Assembly (NCBI GenBank): GCA_900696535.1
Contig: CAADGM010000245.1
Coordinates: forward strand, 1 to 34,001
Reading direction: 5' to 3'
Source: an uncultured Planctomycetota bacterium
GTDB lineage: Bacteria > Planctomycetota > Phycisphaerae > UBA1845 > Fen-1342
Length of the DNA stretch: 34,001 nt
The position numbers and the translations under genes are program-made. The notes beneath the pieces are model-generated. The model did no database searches and was not told where the DNA came from. It worked only from the letters and a program-made list of their open reading frames with translations. Below, piece after piece: positions 1 to 8,456 of this stretch (within the stretch, counting starts at the first letter, position 1; each line of letters opens with the position of its first letter).

Positions 1-705
1 GAGCAGGGAGACGCATCGGACGTGCGCCTGGCCAGCCGGGAATGGCGGCAGCCGGGCGAGTCGCGCACATTGGCGGCGCACATTCGGCAGCACGTTGATC
101 AAGAGCTGTCGGTGCTCGGTGGAAACAGCGAGCTGGACTTCGAGCGCGCCGGGCAGGACGCCCTCCAGCTCACGTCGCCGCCCTGGGAGTTCGACATACG
201 CGCCGTCGGGCGCGAGAAGCTGGGGCTACGCGAGTTCCGCGTAACGATCCGCCGCGACGGTCGCGCCCATCGTACGGTCCAGGTGTTCGCCCGCGTGCGG
301 CTGGTTCGCGACGTGGTCGTGACCCGGCGGCCGCTCAGCCTGGGAAATTTCGTCAAGGAGGACGACCTGGCGCTCGAGCGGCGCGTTTTTGATGAGACGA
401 CCGAACTGGGGCTGACCGAGATCGGGCGGGCCGTCGGTCAGCAGGTCCGCAAGTTCGTGCCGGCCGGCGGGCTGGTGACCTCCGGGGCGCTCAAGAGCGT
501 GGACCTGGTGCAGCGGGCCAAGCCGGTAACGGTGCTGGCCGGCGGCGAGGGCGTGCAGATGCGGCTGTCGGGCGTCGCGCTCGACGCTGGCAGCTTCGGC
601 CAGACGATTCGCGTGCGGCTGGGCGAGGGGCGCAGCGCCCGCCAGCAACTTCAGGCCGTCGTGGTCGGGCCGGCCACCGTGCGCCTGGCGGAGGGCCTGC
701 CATGA
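1..705 (+). CDS. flgA: FlgA, flagellar P-ring assembly chaperone (5' partial)
   Basis: FlgA is the periplasmic chaperone that helps FlgI assemble into the P ring around the flagellar rod. The reading frame is open from base 1, with no stop before the GTG at 22, so the true start and probably a signal peptide lie upstream of the window. From about residue 95 of the visible part the sequence has the SAF/FlgA layout: a stretch like LVRDVVVTRRPLSLGNFV, then a V...D.....GR.VG.QVRKFVPAGG segment, then the C-terminal beta region with V.VLAGGEGVQMRLSG and a G..IRVRLGEGR segment, ending in VVVGPATVRL. The stop overlaps the flgH start as ATGA, and flgH and flgI follow directly, which supports the call. 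Family assignment is by motif and context; the start is unknown. Confidence 0.85.
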   Translation, partial: EQGDASDVRLASREWRQPGESRTLAAHIRQHVDQELSVLGGNSELDFERAGQDALQLTSPPWEFDIRAVGREKLGLREFRVTIRRDGRAHRTVQVFARVRLVRDVVVTRRPLSLGNFVKEDDLALERRVFDETTELGLTEIGRAVGQQVRKFVPAGGLVTSGALKSVDLVQRAKPVTVLAGGEGVQMRLSGVALDAGSFGQTIRVRLGEGRSARQQLQAVVVGPATVRLAEGLP

Positions 706-1502
706 GTCAACGGCTGCATTGGGTACTGCTCATCGCGGCGCTGGCTGCCGCATACGCGACCAAGTCTGCACATGCTCAGCGAAACACGCTCTTTGGTGGC
801 GGTCGCATCGCGCCGCCGGCGCCGACGTCGCAGCCGGCCGTGCGCCCCGCCAACCCGGTCGCGGCGCGCGGGCTGACGGGGTCGCCGGCGATCGCGCGGC
901 TCCGCGCGGCCAACGGGGCGGGCGGGCAGAAACCCAAGCCGAACGAGATGCTCCTGGTCGTTTCGCCGATCGCGGTTGACGCGCCCGAGCCGGAGAAGAT
1001 CAAGGTCAACGACCAGGTCACGATCATCGTGCGCGAGAGCAAGACCGCGACCAGCGACTCGAAGCTGGAGAGCAAGCGGGATTGGCAGCACGAGTGGGCG
1101 TTAGAGGAGTGGATCCGGCTCAGCGGCGTGGTCGGCTTGGCGCCGGCCCAGTTCCAGGCCGGCCGGCCCTCCGTGCTGTTCAAGTACAAGAACGACTGGA
1201 GCGGCGACGGCAAGTACGACCGCAAGGACGAGCTGACCACGCGCATCCAGGCGACGGTCATCGACGTGAAGCCCAACGGTGTGCTCACGCTCGAGGCCAC
1301 CAAGGGAATCCAGATCGACGAGGAAGGCTACACGATCCGGCTGGTCGGCGAGTGCCGCAGCCGCGACGTCACGCCGCAGAACACGATTCTCAGTACGCAG
1401 GTTGCGGGCCTAAGCGTGGATGTGAAGCACACGGGCGCCGTGAAGGATGCCGCCGAGCGCGGCTGGCTCATGAAGGCACTCGACTTCCTGAAGCCGTTCT
1501 GA
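702..1502 (+). CDS. flgH: FlgH, flagellar L-ring protein
   Basis: FlgH forms the L ring, the outer-membrane bushing of the flagellum, so its presence implies a diderm cell. The 266-aa product starts with a signal peptide (about residues 1-25, a hydrophobic core and an AHA-Q-like cleavage site). An Ala/Pro/Gly-rich linker to about residue 80 follows, then the FlgH core: KVNDQVTIIVRES, then LTTRIQATVIDVKPNGVLTLE, and the family ending GAVKDAAERGWLMKALDFLKPF read in two parts. Unlike enterobacterial FlgH, which is a lipoprotein, there is no lipobox cysteine in or after the signal peptide. It overlaps flgA by four bases and is followed 24 bp later by flgI, so it is probably translationally coupled to flgA. 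Identity is secure from the C-terminal signature and order. Confidence 0.93.
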   Translation: MSQRLHWVLLIAALAAAYATKSAHAQRNTLFGGGRIAPPAPTSQPAVRPANPVAARGLTGSPAIARLRAANGAGGQKPKPNEMLLVVSPIAVDAPEPEKIKVNDQVTIIVRESKTATSDSKLESKRDWQHEWALEEWIRLSGVVGLAPAQFQAGRPSVLFKYKNDWSGDGKYDRKDELTTRIQATVIDVKPNGVLTLEATKGIQIDEEGYTIRLVGECRSRDVTPQNTILSTQVAGLSVDVKHTGAVKDAAERGWLMKALDFLKPF

Positions 1503-1526
1503 TGCAGCGACAAGGATGGATGCACG

Positions 1527-2786
1527 GTGAAGATGCCACGAGACCGCCAGCTTACGACTCCCGGACACGCCCGGCCCGGGCTCTGCGGTCTGGCCGCGGG
1601 TGTGTTGAAGCGCCCGTCAACGACGTGGCTGCCGACAATGGTCACCGTTATCGCGGCGCTGCTTGCCCCGGCGGCGGCAGCCGAGGTGCGGGTCCAGGAC
1701 GTTGCCCGGCTCCAGGGCCAGCGGACGAACAAACTGATGGGCTATGGGCTGGTCGTCGGGCTGAATGGCACCGGCGACGGCGAGAAGTACGTGCCGACGA
1801 TGCGGGCGCTGATGCGCCTGCATCAGCGCTTTCACTCGCCCGTCGTGGAGCTCGGCGAAGTTCGCGGGAACAGGAGCGTCGCCCTGGTGGCCGTTGAGGC
1901 TCAGATTCCCGAGTGGGGCGCCCGCGAGGGGCAGACGATCGACGTGACCGTGTCGGCGATCGGCGCGGCCAAGAGCCTCAAAGGCGGGCAGCTCCTGGTC
2001 ACGCCGCTGCAATACGCGCTCTTCGACGAGCAGGATCCGATGACGCAGGGCATCCTGGCGCTGGCGGGGGGGCGCATCAGCCTGGTCAGCGAGGCCGAGC
2101 CATCGCGCGGGATCATCAGCCAGGGGGCGACACTCGAAGAGGACTTCATCTACTCGTTCATCGAGGATGACCGCATCACGCTGGTGCTCGACGACGCCCA
2201 CGCGGGCTGGCCCTGGGCCCAGATGATCGCCCGCGCGATCAACCACGAGCACAGCGGGGCGCTGCCGCTGCGGACGGGGCCAGGCGGCGAGGCCGCCGAT
2301 GCGGGCGGCGCGGACGTGGCCATCGCGGCGGACCCACGCAACGTGATCGTCGTGATTCCCGGATACGAGCGCTCCAACCCGGCCGCGTTCATCAGCCGCG
2401 TGCTCCAGACGCCGCTCTTCATGCTGCCACAGCAACAGGCGCGCGTGACGATCAACCGGGCGACGAAGACGGTGTCGTTCACGGGGAGCGTGCGCGTCTC
2501 ACCGACCACGCTGGCCGTGCCGGGGCTGGGCAACGTGACCATTGGCCGGAGCGAGAGCGCAGGCCGCAACGGGGCAGCGGGGGCGGAGGCTCCCGCCCGG
2601 CCTGCACCCGCTGGTACGGCCGCGCCCGCAGCCAGTTCGACCGCGCGGCCGGCCTCTGCGGCCGTGGAGTTCTCCGAGTTCCTGGCGGCGCTGTCGGGGG
2701 TGAAGGCCAGCCCGGACCAGATCATCGCGGCCATCGAGAACTTGCAGCGCTCCGGGTCGCTGCACGCCCAGGTCCAGTACGAGTGA
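1527..2786 (+). CDS. flgI: FlgI, flagellar P-ring protein
   Basis: FlgI builds the P ring in the peptidoglycan layer. The typical opening of the mature protein is clear: E.RVQDVARLQGQRTNKLMGYGLV, then GLNGTGDG. Later come the conserved IDVTVSAIGAAKSL, GG.LL.TPL and a VVIPGYERSNPAAFI-like stretch. A Pro/Ala-rich linker of about 45 residues (near residues 335-380) precedes a final helical segment, so the protein (419 aa) is longer than the roughly 365 aa of enterobacterial FlgI. The GTG at 1527 is used because it leaves arginines and lysines ahead of the hydrophobic signal core; an ATG at 1533 is equivalent. The ATG at 1638 would begin inside the signal segment with no positive charge. It lies between flgH and flgJ. 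Confidence 0.93.
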   Translation: MKMPRDRQLTTPGHARPGLCGLAAGVLKRPSTTWLPTMVTVIAALLAPAAAAEVRVQDVARLQGQRTNKLMGYGLVVGLNGTGDGEKYVPTMRALMRLHQRFHSPVVELGEVRGNRSVALVAVEAQIPEWGAREGQTIDVTVSAIGAAKSLKGGQLLVTPLQYALFDEQDPMTQGILALAGGRISLVSEAEPSRGIISQGATLEEDFIYSFIEDDRITLVLDDAHAGWPWAQMIARAINHEHSGALPLRTGPGGEAADAGGADVAIAADPRNVIVVIPGYERSNPAAFISRVLQTPLFMLPQQQARVTINRATKTVSFTGSVRVSPTTLAVPGLGNVTIGRSESAGRNGAAGAEAPARPAPAGTAAPAASSTARPASAAVEFSEFLAALSGVKASPDQIIAAIENLQRSGSLHAQVQYE

Positions 2787-2793
2787 CCGCGCC

Positions 2794-3279
2794 GTGATCC
2801 AGGCCGTCGCCAACTCGAGCCCCGACGCCCTCGCCGGCCTGGCGGCCCGTGCGGCGATGAGCCCGCGCACAGCCGACGAGCTGCGCACGCTGGCGGAGCT
2901 GGGCCGGCGGCTCGTACCAACCGACCCCGATGTTCAGCGCCAGGCCGCAACGCAGCTCCTCTCGGAGCTGTTCTTCAAGCCGCTGCTGGCGGAGATGCGG
3001 CGGTTTCCGTTCGGTCGCGAGCTGGCCACGGGAGGGCAGACGGAGTCGATCTTCGGGGAGCGGCTGGATGAGCGCGTCGCTGACACTGTTTCCGCGGGCG
3101 CGCGTGGCGTGGTCGACGCTGTTCTGTCGTCGCTCGATCCGCGGGGCGGGCGCTCAACTGCAAGCCGTGTCGGGACGGGGCGCGACACGTTACCCGCGGC
3201 CGGCATGGACAGCGTCACGTGGCCCATCGACGCCGCACTAGACGCGTTGCGACCGACACAGAAAGGCTGGGCGACATGA
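2794..3279 (+). CDS. flgJ: FlgJ-type rod-binding protein, single domain
   Basis: The 161-aa product matches the N-terminal rod-binding domain of FlgJ, which caps the growing flagellar rod. The diagnostic stretch is at about residues 50-105: a QAATQLLSELFFKPLLAEMR helix, a GG..ESIFGERLDER segment and VADTVSAGARG. The glucosaminidase/muramidase domain of enterobacterial FlgJ is absent, so peptidoglycan opening must be supplied by another protein. The start is GTG at 2794, seven bases after the flgI stop; no better start is visible. The 3' end overlaps the next start as ATGA at 3276. The C-terminal 50 residues (Gly/Ser/Thr-rich) match nothing recognised. Confidence 0.85.
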   Translation: MIQAVANSSPDALAGLAARAAMSPRTADELRTLAELGRRLVPTDPDVQRQAATQLLSELFFKPLLAEMRRFPFGRELATGGQTESIFGERLDERVADTVSAGARGVVDAVLSSLDPRGGRSTASRVGTGRDTLPAAGMDSVTWPIDAALDALRPTQKGWAT

Positions 3280-3839
3280 ACGCGCCGAGCGAGCTTGAAA
3301 CCGCACGGGCGCCGCGGCCCGTCTTACACGTCAGTGAGCTGGATGGCGCCGTCGACGCGCTGGCGGCCGAGCTCTCGACCCTCCAAGGCCAGCTCCGCGA
3401 ACTTGAGGGTCTGGCCGACGCGAAGCTCGACGCGATTCGTCGCGCCGACGCTCGCCGGCTCGAGCAGCTCGCGCTCGACGAGGCCGTGCTGCTCCAGCAC
3501 GTGCTGACGGATGGGAACCGGCGGGGCGCACTGCTGGCGCGCGTCGCGCAGCAACTGCCTGGGGCTGACGATGAGCGTCCGACGTTGCGACAGATCGCCG
3601 ACCGACTGGCCGAGCCGCGCCGGTCGCGTTTGCGGGCCCGCAGTGAGGCTCTCAGCGAACTGTCGCGACGACTTCAACGAAAAAACCGCCTTGTCGGCGA
3701 CGTGGCACGCAACCTGCAAGGGCACATTCGCGGCGTCTTTGCTGACGTGGCCAGTGCCGCGCAGGAGACGGGTGTTTACGGTCCGGGACGTTCCGGGCCG
3801 CGCAGCGTCTCGCGAAGCTGGATCGACGCCGTGGGATGA
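3276..3839 (+). CDS. flgN: FlgN-like flagellar export chaperone
   Basis: A 187-aa, mostly helical protein rich in Leu, Arg, Glu and Ala. A long heptad-like region spans about residues 25-75 (LDGAVDALAAELSTLQGQL, then LRELEGLADAKLDAIRRAD), with a second helical region at about 110-165. Size, helix content and placement directly before flgK match FlgN, the cytosolic chaperone for the hook-filament junction proteins FlgK and FlgL. No strict sequence signature exists for FlgN, so the call leans on context. The ATG at 3276 is chosen over an upstream GTG in the same frame because it forms an ATGA overlap with the flgJ stop and has AAAGG about 10 bases before it. Its own stop overlaps the flgK start. 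Confidence 0.72.
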   Translation: MNAPSELETARAPRPVLHVSELDGAVDALAAELSTLQGQLRELEGLADAKLDAIRRADARRLEQLALDEAVLLQHVLTDGNRRGALLARVAQQLPGADDERPTLRQIADRLAEPRRSRLRARSEALSELSRRLQRKNRLVGDVARNLQGHIRGVFADVASAAQETGVYGPGRSGPRSVSRSWIDAVG

Positions 3840-5551
3840 CGACCGTGGCCGTGATGGGAGCCTCATTTCAGATCGGGCGCAGTGCCCTGGCCGCGTACCA
3901 GGCCGCGATCGCGGCAGCCGGCCAGAACATCGCCAACGTCGGCAATCCCGACTACGCCCGGCAGACGGCTCGGCTGGCGGCGCTGCACGGCGGGCTGACG
4001 CCCGCGGGGGTCTCGCCCGGCACCGGCGTCGAGATCAGCGCGCTGCGGCGGCACGTCGACGAGGCGCTTGAAGCGCGCCTGCGCTGGACCATGTCCCAGC
4101 AGCGCGGCGCCGCGACGCGCTACGACCAGCTCAGCCAGGTCGAATCCCTATACAACGAGCTTTCCGGACAGGACCTGTCCACGCGGCTGACCGAGCTGTT
4201 CGGACGGTTCGGCAGCCTCCAGACGAATCCCGCCGATGGCGCCGCCCGCGACACGGTCCTGGGCGCGGCCCAGACCCTGGTGCGCGAGTTGCAGCGACAG
4301 CGCAGCGGCGTCCGCGCCCAGATCGACAGCTTGAACGCCGAAGTGCAGTCGCACGTCGAGCGCGCGAATGCGATCGTCGGCCAGATTGCCACGCTGAACG
4401 GTCAGATCGTGGCCGCCGCGGCCCGGGGTGCCGGCGGCGACTCGGCCCTGCGTGACCGGCGCGACGGGCTGCTTCGCAGCCTCGCTGAACTGGTCGACAT
4501 CACGACCCGGCCGCAGGACAACGGCGTGGTCAACGTCTACATCGGGAGCGAGCCGATTGTCGAGTACAGCCGGTCGCGCGGGCTGGCGGTGCAGCGCAGC
4601 ATCCGCGACGGTGTGGAGCGGACCGATGTTCGCTTCGCGGACAACGGCGGCCGCGTCCTGCTCACCGACGGGCGGCTGGCGGCGCTGGTGCAGGTGCGGG
4701 ATGGCGACCTCGTCTCGCAACTGGGCAAGCTGGACCAGCTCGCGCGCGCCCTGATCTACGAAGTCAACCGCGCGCACTCGTCGGGTTGCGGGCTCGTGGG
4801 CTACACGGCCATTACCGGCACGTACCCGGTCAGCGACCGCGACGCGGCGCTGAATACGCCCGCCGCCGGGCTCGCCTTCCCCGTGCAGAACGGGACGTTC
4901 CGCGTGGTCCTGCGCGACGCGAACGGCGTGCAGACCACGACGCGACTGATCGAGGTCGACCTGGACGGCCTGGGTGCAGACACGTCGCTCAGCACGCTGG
5001 CCCAGTCACTCAACGCCATCGACGGCCTGACGGCGGGCGTGACCGTCGACGGCCGGCTCCAGGTGCGCGCCGACGCCGGTCTCGAGCTGACCTTCCACGA
5101 CGACACGTCCGGGGCCCTCGCCGCGCTCGGCGTCGGCACCTTCTTCGACGGCGTTGATGCCGCGACGATCGAAGTCAATCCCGCCGTGCTCGCCGATCGA
5201 CGCCTCATCGCGACCTCGCGCAGCGGCGCGCCGGGCGACGGCAGCAACGCCGGCCTGCTCGCCAATGCGGGTAGCACGGCCAGCGCGCTGCTGGGCGGAC
5301 ACGGGGTGCAGGACTTCCACGACGCGCTGACCCACGCCCTGGCGGTACAGATCGCCGCGCTTCAGGACCAGGCCGACGCGGCGGACGCGATTCACGCCAG
5401 CCTGTACGCGCAGCGGGAGGCGGTCAGCGGTGTGAGCCTCGACGAGGAGGCGGTCAACCTGACGATGTTCGAGCGCGCCTTCCAGGGTGCCTCGCGCTAC
5501 CTCTCCGTTGTTCAGAACCTCTCCCAGGAGTTGCTGACCATCGCCGGCTGA
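3836..5551 (+). CDS. flgK: FlgK, flagellar hook-associated protein 1
   Basis: FlgK is the first hook-filament junction protein, exported through the flagellar type III apparatus (no signal peptide). The N-terminus shows the rod/hook-type signature: ALAAYQAAIAAAGQNIANVG followed by NPDYARQ. The next 200 residues include the Q.R....QIDSLNAEVQSHVERANAIVGQI helix and the conserved block D.RDGLLRSLAELVDI. The C-terminus has the VSGVSLDEEAVNLTMFERAF and YLSVVQNLSQELLTI signatures that end FlgK proteins. At about residues 365-440 lies an IN-type module (a DTSLSTLAQSLNAIDGLTAG segment) also seen in flagellins. At 571 aa it is near the usual 550. The start overlaps the flgN-like stop as ATGA. Confidence 0.95.
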   Translation: MTTVAVMGASFQIGRSALAAYQAAIAAAGQNIANVGNPDYARQTARLAALHGGLTPAGVSPGTGVEISALRRHVDEALEARLRWTMSQQRGAATRYDQLSQVESLYNELSGQDLSTRLTELFGRFGSLQTNPADGAARDTVLGAAQTLVRELQRQRSGVRAQIDSLNAEVQSHVERANAIVGQIATLNGQIVAAAARGAGGDSALRDRRDGLLRSLAELVDITTRPQDNGVVNVYIGSEPIVEYSRSRGLAVQRSIRDGVERTDVRFADNGGRVLLTDGRLAALVQVRDGDLVSQLGKLDQLARALIYEVNRAHSSGCGLVGYTAITGTYPVSDRDAALNTPAAGLAFPVQNGTFRVVLRDANGVQTTTRLIEVDLDGLGADTSLSTLAQSLNAIDGLTAGVTVDGRLQVRADAGLELTFHDDTSGALAALGVGTFFDGVDAATIEVNPAVLADRRLIATSRSGAPGDGSNAGLLANAGSTASALLGGHGVQDFHDALTHALAVQIAALQDQADAADAIHASLYAQREAVSGVSLDEEAVNLTMFERAFQGASRYLSVVQNLSQELLTIAG

Positions 5552-5570
5552 CGGCGGTCGCTGCGCACGG

Positions 5571-7487
5571 ATGCCCACCATGTCGATCTCGTCGATCAAC
5601 CTGGCACGCGTGAGCTTCAACCAGCGGGCGAACGCCCTGCGGGACGCGTTGCAGCGCAACCAGGCCGGCCTGTACGCCGTGCAGGGCGAGCTGACGACGA
5701 ATCTCAAGTTCACGCGTCCAAGCGGCGACCCGGTCGGTGCCCGGGCGGCGACGCGCTTCCACCGCTCGCTCGAACAGCTCGATACCGTCCGCGGCTCGCT
5801 CGATCACGTGAACGGTCTGCTGACCGAGGCCGAAGCGGCCGCCCAGGAGGCCGTCGACCTGCTCAAGGAGGCCCGCACGCTGGCCCTCAGCGCGGTGGGC
5901 GACTCGATGAGTGCCGACGAGCGGCAGGCCATCGCCACGGTCGTCAAGTCGCTGCTCGAGCAAATGGTCACGGTGGGCAACCGGCGGTACCAGGACACCT
6001 ACCTCTTCAGCGGGCACGACAGCCGTCCGCCGTTCGAGCTCGCGATGGGCGGCGTATTGTACGGCGGCGATGGCAGCCGTCGCGCGGCAATCGTCGACAG
6101 CGATGGCAGCGTGGCCGCCTTCACGATTCCTGGCGCGACGTTCTTCGCCGGTGCCTCGACGCAAGTGGCCGGCGTCGTCGATCTTGACCCGGCCCTCACG
6201 TCCGCGACCCTGCTGAGCGATCTCGCGGGCGCCAGCGGGCAGGGCGTGCGCCCCGGACGCATCACCGTGCGCGTCGGCGACGAGCGGGCCACCATCGATC
6301 TCCGCTCCGCGGCGACCGTCGGCGACCTGGTCGACCGTTTCAATGCTGAGCTACCCGGCGGCCTCCAGGCCGAGATGACCACAACCAGCATCCGCATCGT
6401 CGGTGGCGGTGGACGCACGGTCACGATCACTGACGTACCCGGCCACTCGCTGGCCCTTGATCTGGGGCTGCGCGGAGAGAGCACGGACGACACTCGCCCC
6501 GGAGCTGATCTTCAGCCGCGCGTCACGCGCCTCACGCAGCTCAGTGCGCTGAACGGTGGCGCGGGCATCGACCTGGCCGGTGGGCTGCGCATTCGCACGG
6601 GTGAGACCGTCGTAACCGTCGGCTTCGAAGGCGTTCAGACGGTCGAGGATGTCCTGACCCGCATCAACGGCGCCGGCGTCGGGGCGTGGGCCCGAATTGC
6701 GCCGGACGGCCGCTCGATCGAAGTGGTCAGCCGCGTCTCCGGCGTGGACTTCGCCATCGAGGAGGCCGGCGGGCTCGCCGCGACGCGCCTGGGAATTCGT
6801 TCGCTGCACGGCGGGACCCTGCTGGCGTCGCTGAACGGCGGCCGCGGCGTGCAGACGGTGAGCGGCGCGGATCTGCGCATCACCGCCCGCAATGGGGCGG
6901 CTTTCGACATTGACGTGGATGGAGTCTCCACGCTCCAGGACCTCATCGACCGCATCAACCTCGCGACCGGCGGGGCGGTCGTCGCGGACCTGACTTCGAG
7001 CGGCAACGGGATTCGCCTCACCGACCAGACCGCTGGCGCGGAGGCGCTGAGCGTTTCGCCGCTCAACAGCTCGACGGCCCTGACCGGCCTCGGGCTGGAC
7101 GTGACAGCGAGCGGCGGCCAGCTCGTCGGGCGCGACGTCAACGTGCAGCGCGTCGACAGTCCATTCACCGGGCTGATCGAACTGCACCGGGCCCTGGATG
7201 GCGACGACCGGCTGGGCATCAGCCGCGCCGCCGAGCGCATCGAGCGCGTGCTCGAGCGTCTCCAGGAGCAACAGGGGCAGATGGCGGCGATCGCCCGAAC
7301 GATGAGCGAGCGCAGCGAGCGCGTCGAGAGCGAATCAACGGCGACACAGGTCCTGCTGAGCGACGTGCGCGACACGGACTTCACCGACGCGGCCGTGCGC
7401 TTTCAGCAGCTCCAGGTCGCCTTGCAGGCGAGCCTGGCGACGGCCCAGAAGGTCATGAACTTGTCGCTGCTGGACTACCTCCGCTGA
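5571..7487 (+). CDS. flgL: FlgL, flagellar hook-associated protein 3, unusually long
   Basis: FlgL is the second hook-filament junction protein. The terminal parts are standard. Residues 1-150 carry the flagellin-like helices with a LKFTRPSGDPVGA motif and RYQDTYLFSGHDS, while residues 545-638 have ERIERVLERLQEQQGQM, LSDVRDTDF and the ending AQKVMNLSLLDYLR. The protein is 638 aa, about twice the enterobacterial length of 317. The extra length is three successive modules of similar layout at about residues 225-300, 325-410 and 418-510, each with a strand, then T(V/L).DL(V/I)DR(F/I)N-like helix, then strands ending in an LGLR/LGIR/LGLD-type turn. The start is ATG at 5571 with an alternative at 5580, 19 bases after flgK. 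A non-coding gap of 217 bp follows. Confidence 0.93.
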   Translation: MPTMSISSINLARVSFNQRANALRDALQRNQAGLYAVQGELTTNLKFTRPSGDPVGARAATRFHRSLEQLDTVRGSLDHVNGLLTEAEAAAQEAVDLLKEARTLALSAVGDSMSADERQAIATVVKSLLEQMVTVGNRRYQDTYLFSGHDSRPPFELAMGGVLYGGDGSRRAAIVDSDGSVAAFTIPGATFFAGASTQVAGVVDLDPALTSATLLSDLAGASGQGVRPGRITVRVGDERATIDLRSAATVGDLVDRFNAELPGGLQAEMTTTSIRIVGGGGRTVTITDVPGHSLALDLGLRGESTDDTRPGADLQPRVTRLTQLSALNGGAGIDLAGGLRIRTGETVVTVGFEGVQTVEDVLTRINGAGVGAWARIAPDGRSIEVVSRVSGVDFAIEEAGGLAATRLGIRSLHGGTLLASLNGGRGVQTVSGADLRITARNGAAFDIDVDGVSTLQDLIDRINLATGGAVVADLTSSGNGIRLTDQTAGAEALSVSPLNSSTALTGLGLDVTASGGQLVGRDVNVQRVDSPFTGLIELHRALDGDDRLGISRAAERIERVLERLQEQQGQMAAIARTMSERSERVESESTATQVLLSDVRDTDFTDAAVRFQQLQVALQASLATAQKVMNLSLLDYLR

Positions 7488-7704
7488 CGGGCGGTGTGGC
7501 CGCTGGCGGCGGAATCAGGCTGGGGACGGAGGCGCAGGCGATCAGGCGACGGCCGGCTCGGTACGGCCTGATCGCGGCTGGTCCGCGGAGTGCGGGTCGG
7601 GCGCGGCACGCGCCCGGCGCGACGGTCGGAGCGTTGGATGCCGGTCGGAGTCGGCCGGCCGCCCGTCGGGCCGCCAGGAAGCACCGAGCTGCTGGAGTGA
7701 CGTG

Positions 7705-8154
7705 ATGGTCATCGAGACAACCCGATTCGGACCGGTGGACATCGACGAGCGTCGCATCATGACGTTCGCGGGCGGCCTGCCCGGCTTTCCCCAGGCGCGC
7801 CGTTTCGTGCTCTTGCAGACGTCGCCGGAGCCGGTGTTCTACTGGCTCCAGTCGCTCGAGCACCCGAACCTGGCGTTCGTCGTCTGCGATCCGGTGCTGT
7901 TCGTGCCGGACTACGAGGTGCCCGTCCGCAAGGACGACCTGGCCACCCTCGAGCTGTCTGACCCGGGCGAGGCTCAGGTCCTGGTGATCTGCAACCGTGT
8001 CAACGGAGATATCACCGCAAACCTGCTGGGGCCGCTGGTGATCTCGACGCGCACGATGCAGGCCCGGCAGCTCGTTCTGTCAGACAAGCGCTACAGCACG
8101 CGTCACCGGCTGATCGCCGGGCCCGCGGCGCTGTCCAGTGTCAAGATGGCCTAG
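7705..8154 (+). CDS. fliW: FliW, flagellar assembly factor and CsrA antagonist
   Basis: FliW binds flagellin and CsrA alternately in the cytosol, so free flagellin pool size controls CsrA-mediated repression of flagellin translation. The 149-aa product shows the family core: a T.RFGPVDIDERRIMTFAGGL segment, GFPQARRFVLL, the aromatic FYWLQSLEHPNLAFVV block, and LVICNRVNGDITANLLGPLV, with a final SDKRYSTRH. The ATG at 7705 is preferred to the GTG at 7702 because GGAG at 7694-7697 then has a normal seven-base spacing. It stands 217 bp after flgL and 302 bp before csrA. The fliW-csrA-flagellin order strongly supports the function. Confidence 0.95.
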   Translation: MVIETTRFGPVDIDERRIMTFAGGLPGFPQARRFVLLQTSPEPVFYWLQSLEHPNLAFVVCDPVLFVPDYEVPVRKDDLATLELSDPGEAQVLVICNRVNGDITANLLGPLVISTRTMQARQLVLSDKRYSTRHRLIAGPAALSSVKMA

Positions 8155-8227
8155 GCCGGCCGGGCTGGCGGCGATGCGTCCCGCGGCGCGCTGGCGTCGG
8201 GGGGAGGCGGTCGCCGGCGGCGGTCGG

Positions 8228-8246
8228 GCCCCGGCGTGGCCGGGGC
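8228..8246 (+). terminator. GC-rich hairpin after fliW
   Basis: A perfect 8-bp inverted repeat (GCCCCGGC, loop GTG, GCCGGGGC) lies 74 bases after the fliW stop and is followed by AGATTTCGG. The T-tract is short, so termination may be partial. It sits just upstream of the TATAAT box assigned to csrA, a position that would separate the flg-fliW transcript from csrA. Confidence 0.45.
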
Positions 8247-8289
8247 AGATTTCGGTTGATCCTGCCCGTGTGGCGAAAGGAAGGCTGGT

Positions 8290-8295
8290 TATAAT
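8290..8295 (+). promoter_or_regulatory. TATAAT -10-like box upstream of csrA
   Basis: TATAAT stands out in this GC-rich intergenic stretch of 302 bases (8155-8456), which otherwise holds only the hairpin at 8228 and no convincing gene. No good TTGACA-like hexamer is found 16-18 bases upstream. GG at 8272-8273 and GC at 8284-8285 have the ten-base spacing of a sigma-54 -24/-12 pair, but the rest of that consensus is poor. A start near 8302 would give csrA a leader of about 155 nt. Confidence 0.35.
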
Positions 8296-8425
8296 GGCCA
8301 ACGGCGTCTTGAACGGCGACGTGACGCGGATTCCGCGTTCGGCGGAGCCGGCCGCCTTCGCTGGCTGCGAGCTCGGGCCCGGAGGGGCGATCACCTCAGC
8401 CCCGCAGCAAGTACGTTTCCGCGAA

Positions 8426-8449
8426 GGATCAGGCACAGTCCAGGAAGGA
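8426..8449 (+). promoter_or_regulatory. GGA-rich csrA leader, candidate CsrA autoregulation site
   Basis: Three GGA triplets occur at 8426, 8443 and 8447, the last two inside the Shine-Dalgarno (AGGAAGGAG) of csrA. GGA is the core recognised by CsrA/RsmA proteins. Clustering over a ribosome binding site is the known arrangement for translational autorepression. The binding itself is inferred. Confidence 0.4.
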
Positions 8450-8456
8450 GCCGCGG

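Noticed and set aside
7488-7704. Possible small gene or RNA between flgL and fliW
   Set aside because: The stretch is GC-rich with short open frames lacking ribosome sites or motifs, and no tRNA-like fold was seen.
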